Shown here: one piece after another, positions 56,201 to 63,499 of the stretch
How the letters are laid out: every line of letters starts with the position of its first letter
How positions within the stretch are numbered: position 1 is the first letter of the stretch
From: Macrostomum hystrix
Lineage: Eukaryota > Platyhelminthes > Macrostomidae
Direction: 5' to 3'
NCBI GenBank assembly: GCA_950097015.1
Contig: CATNEN010000001.1
Location: forward strand, 22,435,501-22,499,500
Length of the DNA: 64,000 nt
Notes under the pieces: model-generated
The model's database searches: none
What the model saw: only the letters and a program-made list of their open reading frames with translations
Told to the model about the DNA's origin: nothing
Position numbers and translations under genes: made by a program

Positions 56201-58305
56201 CGCTGGCTCGTTGCAGCCAGTCCTGCCTGCGAGCGACTAATCCCGCTGTGTCAAGGTCCTCGGGTCAGGAGGATCAGCAGTTAGCTCGTTGCAGCCAGTC
56301 CTGCCTGCCGACTGTTGGTCCCTCCGTGGGACAGGGAGCAGAGGTGGAGGGGAGTTGTCAGACTCGTTGCGACCAGTCTCGCCTGTCAAGGACACCCCCT
56401 GTTGCCAGGGCTCCTGGGTCCAAGGACAAGGAGGACAAGGACAGTGGAGAGCTGCCTCCGGTAAGAGCAGTGGTGACAGAGTTCCTGAAGGTGCCGGTTA
56501 GCCAGGTCGAGTTGCTAGAAGCTCAGCACCAAGACCCGGCAATCCGATACCTGACGGAACTGAAGCTGTCAGGAAGGGACAAGCCCAGGTTCGATCAGCG
56601 ACTCCAGATGCCGAAGGAGGTCAGAGACCTCCTGGGTGCATTTGAGGAGCTGGAGGTGCGCGACGGGCTGCTCGTCATAGACTTTGATGACAACCGGCCG
56701 CCGCGACCAGTGCTACCGAAAGCGTTAGACTCGCGTGTCTTTGAGGCCTTGCATGACTCACCCCTGGCGGGTCATCTCGGCCAGTCCAAGACAGTGCAGA
56801 GAGTGAGAGACAGGTTCTGGAGACCCGGTCTCTGGTCGGAGGCGACGGGGTACGTGGCACGTTGCAGGACATGCCTGGAGAGCAAGACAAGGCGGAAGGA
56901 GATAGTCCCACCGCAGAGCTATCCAGTGTGTGAGGTTTTGGGAAGGGTGCACGCCGACGTAATCGGGCCTTTGTCTCAACCAAGTGCCCGAGGACATCGG
57001 TACATCCTCACCCTGTGTGATGCAACATCGAAGTACCCGTTTGCCTACCCGATGCGAAACCAGAAGACGAAAACCGTAATTAAACTGCTGCTGGATAGGT
57101 TCATTCCCGAGTACGGTGCACCAGCCTGGTTGCACACGGACCAGGGGACGAACTTTATGAGTGCAGAGTTTGAGGACTTCTGTAAGCTGTATGGCATCCG
57201 TCATACGCACACGTGTCCCTATAACCCGGCCAGCAATGGCCAGGTCGAAAACCTGAATCGCCAAATCAAGTCAGTGCTCACGTGCTTGTTGGAAAAGGAT
57301 CACAAGGATTGGGACCTGATGCTGCCCGCGTGCTTAATCGCGTTGCGCACCAGTGTCCACCCTGTGACCGGGTACACGCCGTACTTCCTGGTCTTCGGAC
57401 GGGAGTACCGGCTGCCCGTAGACAACACGTTGACTGCGCTGGCTGAGTACGCAGACTCGCCAGATTATCTCCGACATTTCCAGGAGCGCATAGACCAGGC
57501 GGTCAATTGTGCCCGGGACAAGCTCGAGAGGTACCAGGTGCTGCGTGAAGAACACTACCAAGAAAGACCGCAGGCGAGACCACTCCGCCCAGGCCAGCTG
57601 GTCCTGCTTAACAACCCGGTGATCGAATCCGGCGAGATCAGCAAATTCCATCGGCCTAGACAATCGGTCTACGTAGTGCTCGAGTGTAAGGGCGAAACGG
57701 TGTACAAGATCAGGCGACACGGCAACACCAGGAAGGCCAGGAAGCAGGTGCTGGTAGTCCACCGGCGCAACCTGCTCCCGGTACCGGCCTCAATATGCGA
57801 CAGGACGGAAGAGGCGAGCCCGGCACGGCGGAAGCTCGGAAGGCCACCCAAGGGTAGCCCTCCAGTAGCTGACGCGGCCGGTGAGCCTGCCGACAGCGAC
57901 GACGACGACGACGACGACGACGAGATCGGCCTGTGGAGCGCTCGAAGGTGGCACCTGCGACCACGAGTTGTTTCCAGGCCGAATCTCCACGAACCGGCCG
58001 GTCCAGAGATCTGCAACGGAGAAGAGGCGGGGGAGGCGTATGGTGATGTGGTTGTCCTGCCGTCGGACAGTCCGTTGCCCTCTCCAACCCTGTCCCCTAT
58101 CCCATCCTCTGTGCACGGGGAAGTTGCAGAAAGTGTTAGGGCCGAAGGTGTAGGTGAGGCTGCTCAGATAGGTGGAGCTAGGGATCAGGAGCCGCAGCAG
58201 AGGCCGCAAAGAGTTAGGCGAGAGCCGGAAAGGCTGCAGGTCGATCCTAGCAGGAAATCCTATTTCATCAGAGCAATGTATGGCCTACCTACGATGTTTC
58301 AGTGA
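53194..58305 (+). CDS. Pol polyprotein of element 2 (expressed by -1 frameshift)
   Basis: The frame is open for 1704 codons from the slip site. Residue numbers here count from 53347. Protease has FLLDSGSRRC near 17. RT (about 300-480) has ALDLAQGFWQI and YIDDIL near 451. RNase H (about 600-720) has LDTDASDD. Between RNase H and integrase lies an unusual 380-residue low-complexity linker with five exact-period Cys repeats. Integrase has an HHCC finger (about 1134-1180), then Asp near 1202 (HADVIGP), Asp near 1263 (HTDQGTNF) and Glu near 1299 (NGQVENLN), a complete triad. The C-terminal extension carries an AT-hook-like GRPPKGSP near 1498 and a run of Asp, then ends LPTMFQ. No chromodomain was recognised. 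All catalytic positions look intact. Confidence 0.94.
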   Translation, partial: RDGEEHGRQCPSQSSSWTGLRETEESAGGEGRGSPSTSFLERWYASNADPYVTAMVSKKTVPFLLDSGSRRCLIGSETWASLRQVVPHAVLTGESALCDFDGSRLPVLGRVAFEVRLGDYAVDVEFCVTKGEHENILGIDFMRQHTQKIDFPKGMLTMKSGTRVPLRFTRREARASRVYSLEQTTVPARSSMLVAVKLAGGRTDCHGTPLLVESLRSGLKPGASQVEMAPTLLTMADGTGCVEVVNTSCFPAVIRRNGLVGLARPLKADELEYLPELEETPVRQVQAEGLESDEAWLEEVEICERLTEEQRHRVKEMLRECREAFAMHPLDHGVTDLVTHEIIVTDPTPVRIPPRRIPPHLMEQLDKMLDEMLAKGIIKPTFSSYNTPLLIVPKKDKTIRIVLDYRELNSRCLKHVYPLPDIQQTFEHLRGAQYYSALDLAQGFWQIPLREQDRHLTAFSVHHRGQFEFTVLPMGMTDSAGSFQRCINKLLEGLTPRVALGYIDDILVHSPTFDDHLEHLRMMLTRIREAQFKLKPKKCHLFKRELHYLGHVVTPEGILTNEDKIAELRGWPTPRSAKELRSFLGLAQYYKKFVRNYSGIAAPLHELTRRDITSLKGLWKTEHERAFQGLKDALCSTEVLAYPEYTSDPKVTFVLDTDASDDRIGACLNQLQSDGVERPVGYYSRKLRGPETRYTTTRKELLAVVDAMRHFRYFLVGKKFVVRSDHKALLWLMHQTEATGILGRWVERMSEFDFTIVHRPGKSHQNADSMSRKPDNPVNCSFGVVTPHNMFDASACTRQFSSQLEEGQERDNEQVEVNEAAEPLRAVKPKAQDVVDGRPGWEAAVSEGLVEEPVLEPVEVRQDKAVLQGCQEDTTAGQPVRREAPVNGAPQSARCSQFCLQTVDAAVQTVATEGSWSQGATREEHWVRGCDAKAQVQTQVVAEGSEVKEKVPARCSQSCLQAPDPEPLVCPETEEEVSARCSQSCLQTPNPAVEEFSETGEKSLARCSQSCLRATNPAVSRSSGQEDQQLARCSQSCLPTVGPSVGQGAEVEGSCQTRCDQSRLSRTPPVARAPGSKDKEDKDSGELPPVRAVVTEFLKVPVSQVELLEAQHQDPAIRYLTELKLSGRDKPRFDQRLQMPKEVRDLLGAFEELEVRDGLLVIDFDDNRPPRPVLPKALDSRVFEALHDSPLAGHLGQSKTVQRVRDRFWRPGLWSEATGYVARCRTCLESKTRRKEIVPPQSYPVCEVLGRVHADVIGPLSQPSARGHRYILTLCDATSKYPFAYPMRNQKTKTVIKLLLDRFIPEYGAPAWLHTDQGTNFMSAEFEDFCKLYGIRHTHTCPYNPASNGQVENLNRQIKSVLTCLLEKDHKDWDLMLPACLIALRTSVHPVTGYTPYFLVFGREYRLPVDNTLTALAEYADSPDYLRHFQERIDQAVNCARDKLERYQVLREEHYQERPQARPLRPGQLVLLNNPVIESGEISKFHRPRQSVYVVLECKGETVYKIRRHGNTRKARKQVLVVHRRNLLPVPASICDRTEEASPARRKLGRPPKGSPPVADAAGEPADSDDDDDDDDEIGLWSARRWHLRPRVVSRPNLHEPAGPEICNGEEAGEAYGDVVVLPSDSPLPSPTLSPIPSSVHGEVAESVRAEGVGEAAQIGGARDQEPQQRPQRVRREPERLQVDPSRKSYFIRAMYGLPTMFQ
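56050..56440 (+). repeat. 78-bp (26-residue) Cys repeat inside pol
   Basis: Units begin at 56050, 56128, 56206, 56284 and 56362, a strict 78-bp spacing, and one extra copy lies at 55870. Each starts with DNA coding ARCSQSCL (the last unit is degenerate, TRCDQSRL) followed by a variable Pro/Glu-rich part. The first 25 bp of the units are nearly identical while the rest has diverged. Confidence 0.93.
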
Positions 58306-58381
58306 TCTCCTGTCCGAATCTGCTCGGAGAAGACGCCTCAGAGAGATAGAATAAGAAGTAGCGAAAGCAAAAAGAGAAAAG

Positions 58382-59287
58382 ATGGAGAACAAAGAAAATG
58401 ATGCGCCAGAAGGAAGACAGCCGACGCGTCCCCGCCTGATGGGCAGCGTCCGCAGAGTGGGTGCGCCGTTAGAGGTAAGAATAGAGATTTTAAGGGGTCA
58501 ATTTGGCAGAGGTGCGCCCTTTCCACTGGGTCAGCGCCCGCCGGATTGGCACAAAAAGTTCATGCCCTCACTCCCCCGTTCGCAGCAGTTACTCAAGCGA
58601 CCGGCTAGTGAGGCAGGAAATGCGCCACCCAAAAAGAAATGTAAAGCGGTGCAAGTGGCTCCTACCACGACAGAGGCCAGCGTCCAGGTACGGAGGCCTG
58701 TCTCTAGCTCCAGCAGTAGTGGGTCAAACGAGGCCCAAGTTGACCCACAAGAAGATCTGTGGGCAGCGCTACTAGAGGGCATGCCCTCAGAAGATGAAGG
58801 GTTATCCGACCCGGATTCGCCTGAGGAGTTGCCAGTAGCCGAAGGGCCAGCAGCACCGCCACCACAGCTATGGCTGCCACCCCAGGCCTCAACCTCTAGT
58901 GATAGCCAAGGGGAGGCGGAGGCAGGTGTCAGGCCGAGAAGACGGCGGGGCGGCGCCCAACGCCGAAGGCAGCGACGGGCACAGTGGGGTCTGCGGACAC
59001 CAGCTCGGCAGCACGCTGTCTTCGAGGTAGCACAGGCTTTGGCGAGGGCGGCACGAGGCGAACAGGACTACGGGTGGCCGGCAGAGGTCCACCAAGCCTT
59101 CGCCAGTGAAGACAAGGCCACACGCAGAGAGATGGCCCACGAAGCGGCAGCCAGGGCCGAAGTATTGGTCGGCGGACCGGCGATGGCGCCGCACTTGCTA
59201 CTAGCACGCTTCGGGCAAGTGGCGATCGAACTAGTGGAAGAATGGTGGCTGCCAGAAGCCCTGATGAGGATGGCCCAAGCTCCGTGA
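58382..59287 (+). CDS. ORF3 of element 2, accessory protein of unknown function
   Basis: A 301-residue ORF sits 76 nt after the pol stop, in the place where some Gypsy elements carry env. No envelope features are visible: there is no signal peptide and no membrane segment. It has a basic N-terminal half with a nuclear-localisation-like PPKKKCK (about 81-87), a Ser run, an acidic/Pro segment (about 120-170) and an arginine-rich tract (RPRRRRGGAQRRRQRR, about 182-197). An Ala-rich helical C-terminus follows and ends LPEALMRMAQAP. Arginine-rich motifs of this kind bind RNA in lentiviral Tat and Rev; an RNA-binding or nuclear role is only inferred. The last 29 codons are duplicated downstream as the end of a chimeric ORF. 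I do not recognise a family. Confidence 0.7.
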   Translation: MENKENDAPEGRQPTRPRLMGSVRRVGAPLEVRIEILRGQFGRGAPFPLGQRPPDWHKKFMPSLPRSQQLLKRPASEAGNAPPKKKCKAVQVAPTTTEASVQVRRPVSSSSSSGSNEAQVDPQEDLWAALLEGMPSEDEGLSDPDSPEELPVAEGPAAPPPQLWLPPQASTSSDSQGEAEAGVRPRRRRGGAQRRRQRRAQWGLRTPARQHAVFEVAQALARAARGEQDYGWPAEVHQAFASEDKATRREMAHEAAARAEVLVGGPAMAPHLLLARFGQVAIELVEEWWLPEALMRMAQAP

Positions 59288-59716
59288 ACCAAATTCGGGC
59301 GATCTGACCTGTGTGTTTGTTATTTTATCCAGGTTATAAAACAAGAGCATCATTGTTATCCAGATCATGGATCTCGTTGAAGTAGTAAAAACACAATCTA
59401 CTGTTTGTTATGCGGTTCCTTATTATTGCCAGCTGTTTTTATTTTCTGCTCAAGTGCTCATGTCTTAGCTGCAAGGTTGTTTGTGCACTGGTGCGCATGG
59501 TAACCTCTTTTTGTGCGCCTTCGCGACATTGTGACAAGATTTCGGTGTTATGTGTGCTCCATTTTGTAGCTACTATGCTGGTTATTAGTTATAGTTGTTT
59601 TTTTTAATTTGGTGCGCCATGATGGATGGAATAAATATAAAGTGCTTACCTGATTTTGGTTTAAGTGCGGCTGACGGCCAGCCGATGTTGACCGTCATCC
59701 TTTAGCTGGAGGAGAA
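59288..59716 (+). other. 3' untranslated region and polypurine tract of element 2
   Basis: About 430 bp between ORF3 and the 3' LTR. The purine-rich CTGGAGGAGAA (59706-59716) abuts the LTR start and should be the polypurine tract. A 65-codon hydrophobic frame (59410-59607) starts within it but has no other support. Confidence 0.65.
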
Positions 59717-60062
59717 TGATGTGCTGTAGACTGCTGAGCAGCCTCCAGGCAATCTGAGAGTCAGGCTGTCCTAGGTCTGTGGGAGGGCTAGGGTTGGTAG
59801 TTAGTGTTTCCCGTGCACTGTCACATCCGCTCGCCACCCCCTCCGCTCTCTCTCTCTCTCTTTCCAGCTCTGTCTGCGCACTGAGTCACATTGCACACCA
59901 TGGTGCAATCGCTTAAGTTCGGAAGAAGACTGGCAGAACAACGCTCAAATGCTCCTACTATAAGTAGAGCACAGTCCGACGAATCCTTGAGATGGTGTTG
60001 TTATTATGGTAGCACGTTTTCTGTATGAATATGGCACGTTTCTTGTCTCCAGTCTTCATGCC
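59717..60062 (+). repeat. Truncated 3' LTR of element 2 (first 346 bp)
   Basis: Matches 51237-51582 without a difference that I could see, then stops at CTTCATGCC. The remaining 320 bp of the LTR are missing. The U3 promoter region and TATA-like box are kept. Confidence 0.95.
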
Positions 60063-60939
60063 TGCCGGATCCTTCCGAATTAGTGGACCTCACAGTCCTA
60101 GTGAGCGGAAAAAGCCAGACAGAACCGATTTCCAAGCCAGAGATAACCTTTTCTGGTTCGGTTTTAGGGGCCGCTCAAGTTAGCTCTCTTACCTCTCTAA
60201 GAGGTAATCCCTCTCTAGTCGTAGGTTAGGCCAGTTCCTCTCTCCTTGCCTCCTCTCTAAGAGGAAGCGCCTTTTCCTTCTCCCGTTGCCTCCTCTCTAA
60301 GAGGAGGGCCTTCTCCCTCTCTCCCTTTTGTGCTCCCCCTCCTTTCCTCCTCCGGTCCCTGCTACCCTCTCTAAGAGGCTAGCCCCTGTCCTTCCTCTGC
60401 CCGTGTCCTCGCTCCCCTGCTACCCTCTTTAAGAGGTTAGCTTCCGTCCCTGTCCCCCTGTCCCTGTCCCTGTCCGTCTCTTCTCTCTTCTTTTTTGCTT
60501 GCTTTAGTTTTATTTTTACTTATTGTGTACTTTTAGTTTTAATTGCAGTTTTATTATACTGATTTACTTTTAATTGCAGTTTTATTATATTGATTTAGTT
60601 TTACTTTATTGTTTAATACCAGTTTTAATTTGATTTATTGATTGTTTTACTTTTACGATTTAATACTTTAATTAATTGCACTCGTTTATTATACTACTTA
60701 ACTGAATTTGCTTATACTTTCTCATTTATAATACTCTCACTTTTAATTGAATTTATACTACTTTTACGTTTTATTGATTAATTGTCCAATTACTTTACAG
60801 GTTTTACTTTAATTGAATTTATTCTACTTTAATTTATATTACTTTTACACTTAATTTACGTTATTTGATTTATACTACTTACATTTAATTGCTTTAATTT
60901 ACTTTTCTTTCTCTTCTTCTCTTTCCCCCGGATCCGGCA
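60063..60939 (+). other. Captured leader region with five hairpins and inverted ends
   Basis: The segment begins exactly where LTR homology ends, with TGCCGGATCC (60063-60072), and the reverse complement GGATCCGGCA is at 60930-60939. Its first half has five palindromes with the core CCTCTCTAAGAGG or CCTCTTTAAGAGG (60189-60207, 60251-60265, 60289-60307, 60366-60378, 60424-60436) in pyrimidine-rich sequence. The second half (60520-60900) is very T-rich. It has no coding potential. It looks like the 5' leader of another transcription unit. Confidence 0.6.
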
Positions 60940-60991
60940 CCATCTCTACTTAGATTAGTTTAGCTTTTTATTAACATTAGAAATCCTAGCA

Positions 60992-61795
60992 ATGTCCACA
61001 AAGCCAAAGAATCCCAAAGACGCCAAGCCGACCAAGCAGCAGCAACCGCCTCCAGTCCAGACCAAACGCAGCCTCCGCCAATCAACCGATGCAGTCGCCC
61101 AAGCCGCAGCTACTGACAAAAAACAACGACGCCAGTCCGCAGCTCCAACCCAAGCCAGCAGCAACACCACCGAGGACACTGAGATGCTTTCTCCACCCGC
61201 ATCCAGTACATCCTCTCCCAACAACACCGTTATCCAAGCCCAAGCCCAAGACCAAGCCCAAGCCCAAGCCCAAGCCGACAAGCCGAGCCCGATCAGCAGT
61301 CCGAGCGACTCCAATGCTGGTCCAACGACGGCGAGTGCACGCAACTCCACAGGTAGCAACTCTTCTTCTTCCACTTGCACTTCCACAGCCTCCAGGAGCC
61401 TTGACTTGCTCGCCATCAACAGTCTTGGTTCCTACACCAAATATCTTGTTCTTGACACTTGCCCGGTCGACTTTTATCCAAAAGCATTCGCCAGTCTTGC
61501 CGATGACCTCCTCAAAACCATCCAGGACGAAATCCTTCCCCTTGCCACCATCCATCGCTCTCAAGGTCGTCCGGAACCCAGACAGATCGTCTGGTATGGA
61601 CCCTCTTACTCTTATTCTGGCGAGACCATTCCAGCCAACAACAACTGGCATCCAATTATCCGTAACATCGCTCAACTCCTGTCGTCTCAACTTGACTTAC
61701 CGGCCTTACTAGCACGCTTCGGGCAAGTGGCGATCGAACTAGTGGAAGAATGGTGGCTGCCAGAAGCCCTGATGAGGATGGCCCAAGCTCCGTGA
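60992..61795 (+). CDS. Chimeric ORF: low-complexity N-terminus, start of an AlkB-like domain, ORF3 tail
   Basis: 267 residues. Residues 1-130 are low complexity (Lys/Gln/Pro, then an AQAQAQ run, then Ser/Thr). Residues about 131-238 resemble the first part of AlkB-type 2-oxoglutarate/Fe(II) dioxygenases, best seen in PRQIVWYGPSYSYSGETIP followed by NNWHPIIRNIAQLL. In that family this pattern precedes the catalytic His-x-Asp. The catalytic part is missing: the frame fuses at DNA 61707 to the last 29 codons of element 2 ORF3. AlkB enzymes remove alkyl groups from nucleic acids, but this product should lack activity. AACATTAG just before the ATG resembles a splice acceptor, as in host genes. The domain call rests on recalled family patterns. 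Confidence 0.45.
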   Translation: MSTKPKNPKDAKPTKQQQPPPVQTKRSLRQSTDAVAQAAATDKKQRRQSAAPTQASSNTTEDTEMLSPPASSTSSPNNTVIQAQAQDQAQAQAQADKPSPISSPSDSNAGPTTASARNSTGSNSSSSTCTSTASRSLDLLAINSLGSYTKYLVLDTCPVDFYPKAFASLADDLLKTIQDEILPLATIHRSQGRPEPRQIVWYGPSYSYSGETIPANNNWHPIIRNIAQLLSSQLDLPALLARFGQVAIELVEEWWLPEALMRMAQAP

Positions 61796-62224
61796 ACCAA
61801 ATTCGGGCGATCTGACCTGTGTGTTTGTTATTTTATCCAGGTTATAAAACAAGAGCATCATTGTTATCCAGATCATGGATCTCGTTGAAGTAGTAAAAAC
61901 ACAATCTACTGTTTGTTATGCGGTTCCTTATTATTGCCAGCTGTTTTTATTTTCTGCTCAAGTGCTCATGTCTTAGCTGCAAGGTTGTTTGTGCACTGGT
62001 GCGCATGGTAACCTCTTTTTGTGCGCCTTCGCGACATTGTGACAAGATTTCGGTGTTATGTGTGCTCCATTTTGTAGCTACTATGCTGGTTATTAGTTAT
62101 AGTTGTTTTTTTTAATTTGGTGCGCCATGATGGATGGAATAAATATAAAGTGCTTACCTGATTTTGGTTTAAGTGCGGCTGACGGCCAGCCGATGTTGAC
62201 CGTCATCCTTTAGCTGGAGGAGAA

Positions 62225-62570
62225 TGATGTGCTGTAGACTGCTGAGCAGCCTCCAGGCAATCTGAGAGTCAGGCTGTCCTAGGTCTGTGGGAGGGCTAGG
62301 GTTGGTAGTTAGTGTTTCCCGTGCACTGTCACATCCGCTCGCCACCCCCTCCGCTCTCTCTCTCTCTCTTTCCAGCTCTGTCTGCGCACTGAGTCACATT
62401 GCACACCATGGTGCAATCGCTTAAGTTCGGAAGAAGACTGGCAGAACAACGCTCAAATGCTCCTACTATAAGTAGAGCACAGTCCGACGAATCCTTGAGA
62501 TGGTGTTGTTATTATGGTAGCACGTTTTCTGTATGAATATGGCACGTTTCTTGTCTCCAGTCTTCATGCC
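62225..62570 (+). repeat. Second copy of the truncated element 2 LTR
   Basis: Same 346 bp as 59717-60062, offset by 2508 bp, in the second unit of the tandem array, again followed by TGCCGGATCC. Confidence 0.95.
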
Positions 62571-63499
62571 TGCCGGATCCTTCCGAATTAGTGGACCTCA
62601 CAGTCCTAGTGAGCGGAAAAAGCCAGACAGAACCGATTTCCAAGCCAGAGATAACCTTTTCTGGTTCGGTTTTAGGGGCCGCTCAAGTTAGCTCTCTTAC
62701 CTCTCTAAGAGGTAATCCCTCTCTAGTCGTAGGTTAGGCCAGTTCCTCTCTCCTTGCCTCCTCTCTAAGAGGAAGCGCCTTTTCCTTCTCCCGTTGCCTC
62801 CTCTCTAAGAGGAGGGCCTTCTCCCTCTCTCCCTTTTGTGCTCCCCCTCCTTTCCTCCTCCGGTCCCTGCTACCCTCTCTAAGAGGCTAGCCCCTGTCCT
62901 TCCTCTGCCCGTGTCCTCGCTCCCCTGCTACCCTCTTTAAGAGGTTAGCTTCCGTCCCTGTCCCCCTGTCCCTGTCCCTGTCCGTCTCTTCTCTCTTCTT
63001 TTTTGCTTGCTTTAGTTTTATTTTTACTTATTGTGTACTTTTAGTTTTAATTGCAGTTTTATTATACTGATTTACTTTTAATTGCAGTTTTATTATATTG
63101 ATTTAGTTTTACTTTATTGTTTAATACCAGTTTTAATTTGATTTATTGATTGTTTTACTTTTACGATTTAATACTTTAATTAATTGCACTCGTTTATTAT
63201 ACTACTTAACTGAATTTGCTTATACTTTCTCATTTATAATACTCTCACTTTTAATTGAATTTATACTACTTTTACGTTTTATTGATTAATTGTCCAATTA
63301 CTTTACAGGTTTTACTTTAATTGAATTTATTCTACTTTAATTTATATTACTTTTACACTTAATTTACGTTATTTGATTTATACTACTTACATTTAATTGC
63401 TTTAATTTACTTTTCTTTCTCTTCTTCTCTTTCCCCCGGATCCGGCACCATCTCTACTTAGATTAGTTTAGCTTTTTATTAACATTAGAAATCCTAGCA

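Larger units (their letters stand above)
51237..60062 (+). mobile_element. Ty3/Gypsy retrotransposon element 2, with a third ORF and truncated 3' LTR
   Basis: The layout is 5' LTR (666 bp), primer-binding region, gag, pol in the -1 frame, ORF3, about 430 bp of 3' untranslated sequence, polypurine tract, and the first 346 bp of the 3' LTR. I see no mismatch by eye between that 346 bp and the 5' LTR, so insertion is recent. At 60063 the LTR is abruptly replaced by unrelated sequence that belongs to a 2508-bp tandem unit. Element 2 lies directly against the older Gypsy remnant on its left. Confidence 0.92.

Noticed and set aside
59410-59607. 65-codon hydrophobic frame in the 3' UTR of element 2, as a small envelope-like protein
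   Set aside because: It is short, Cys/Phe-rich by chance in T-rich sequence, and its presence in both copies only reflects the tandem duplication.
60930-60939. GGATCC sites as a cloning or vector artefact
   Set aside because: They occur in both tandem copies inside a larger 10-bp inverted repeat, with no vector-like flanks.
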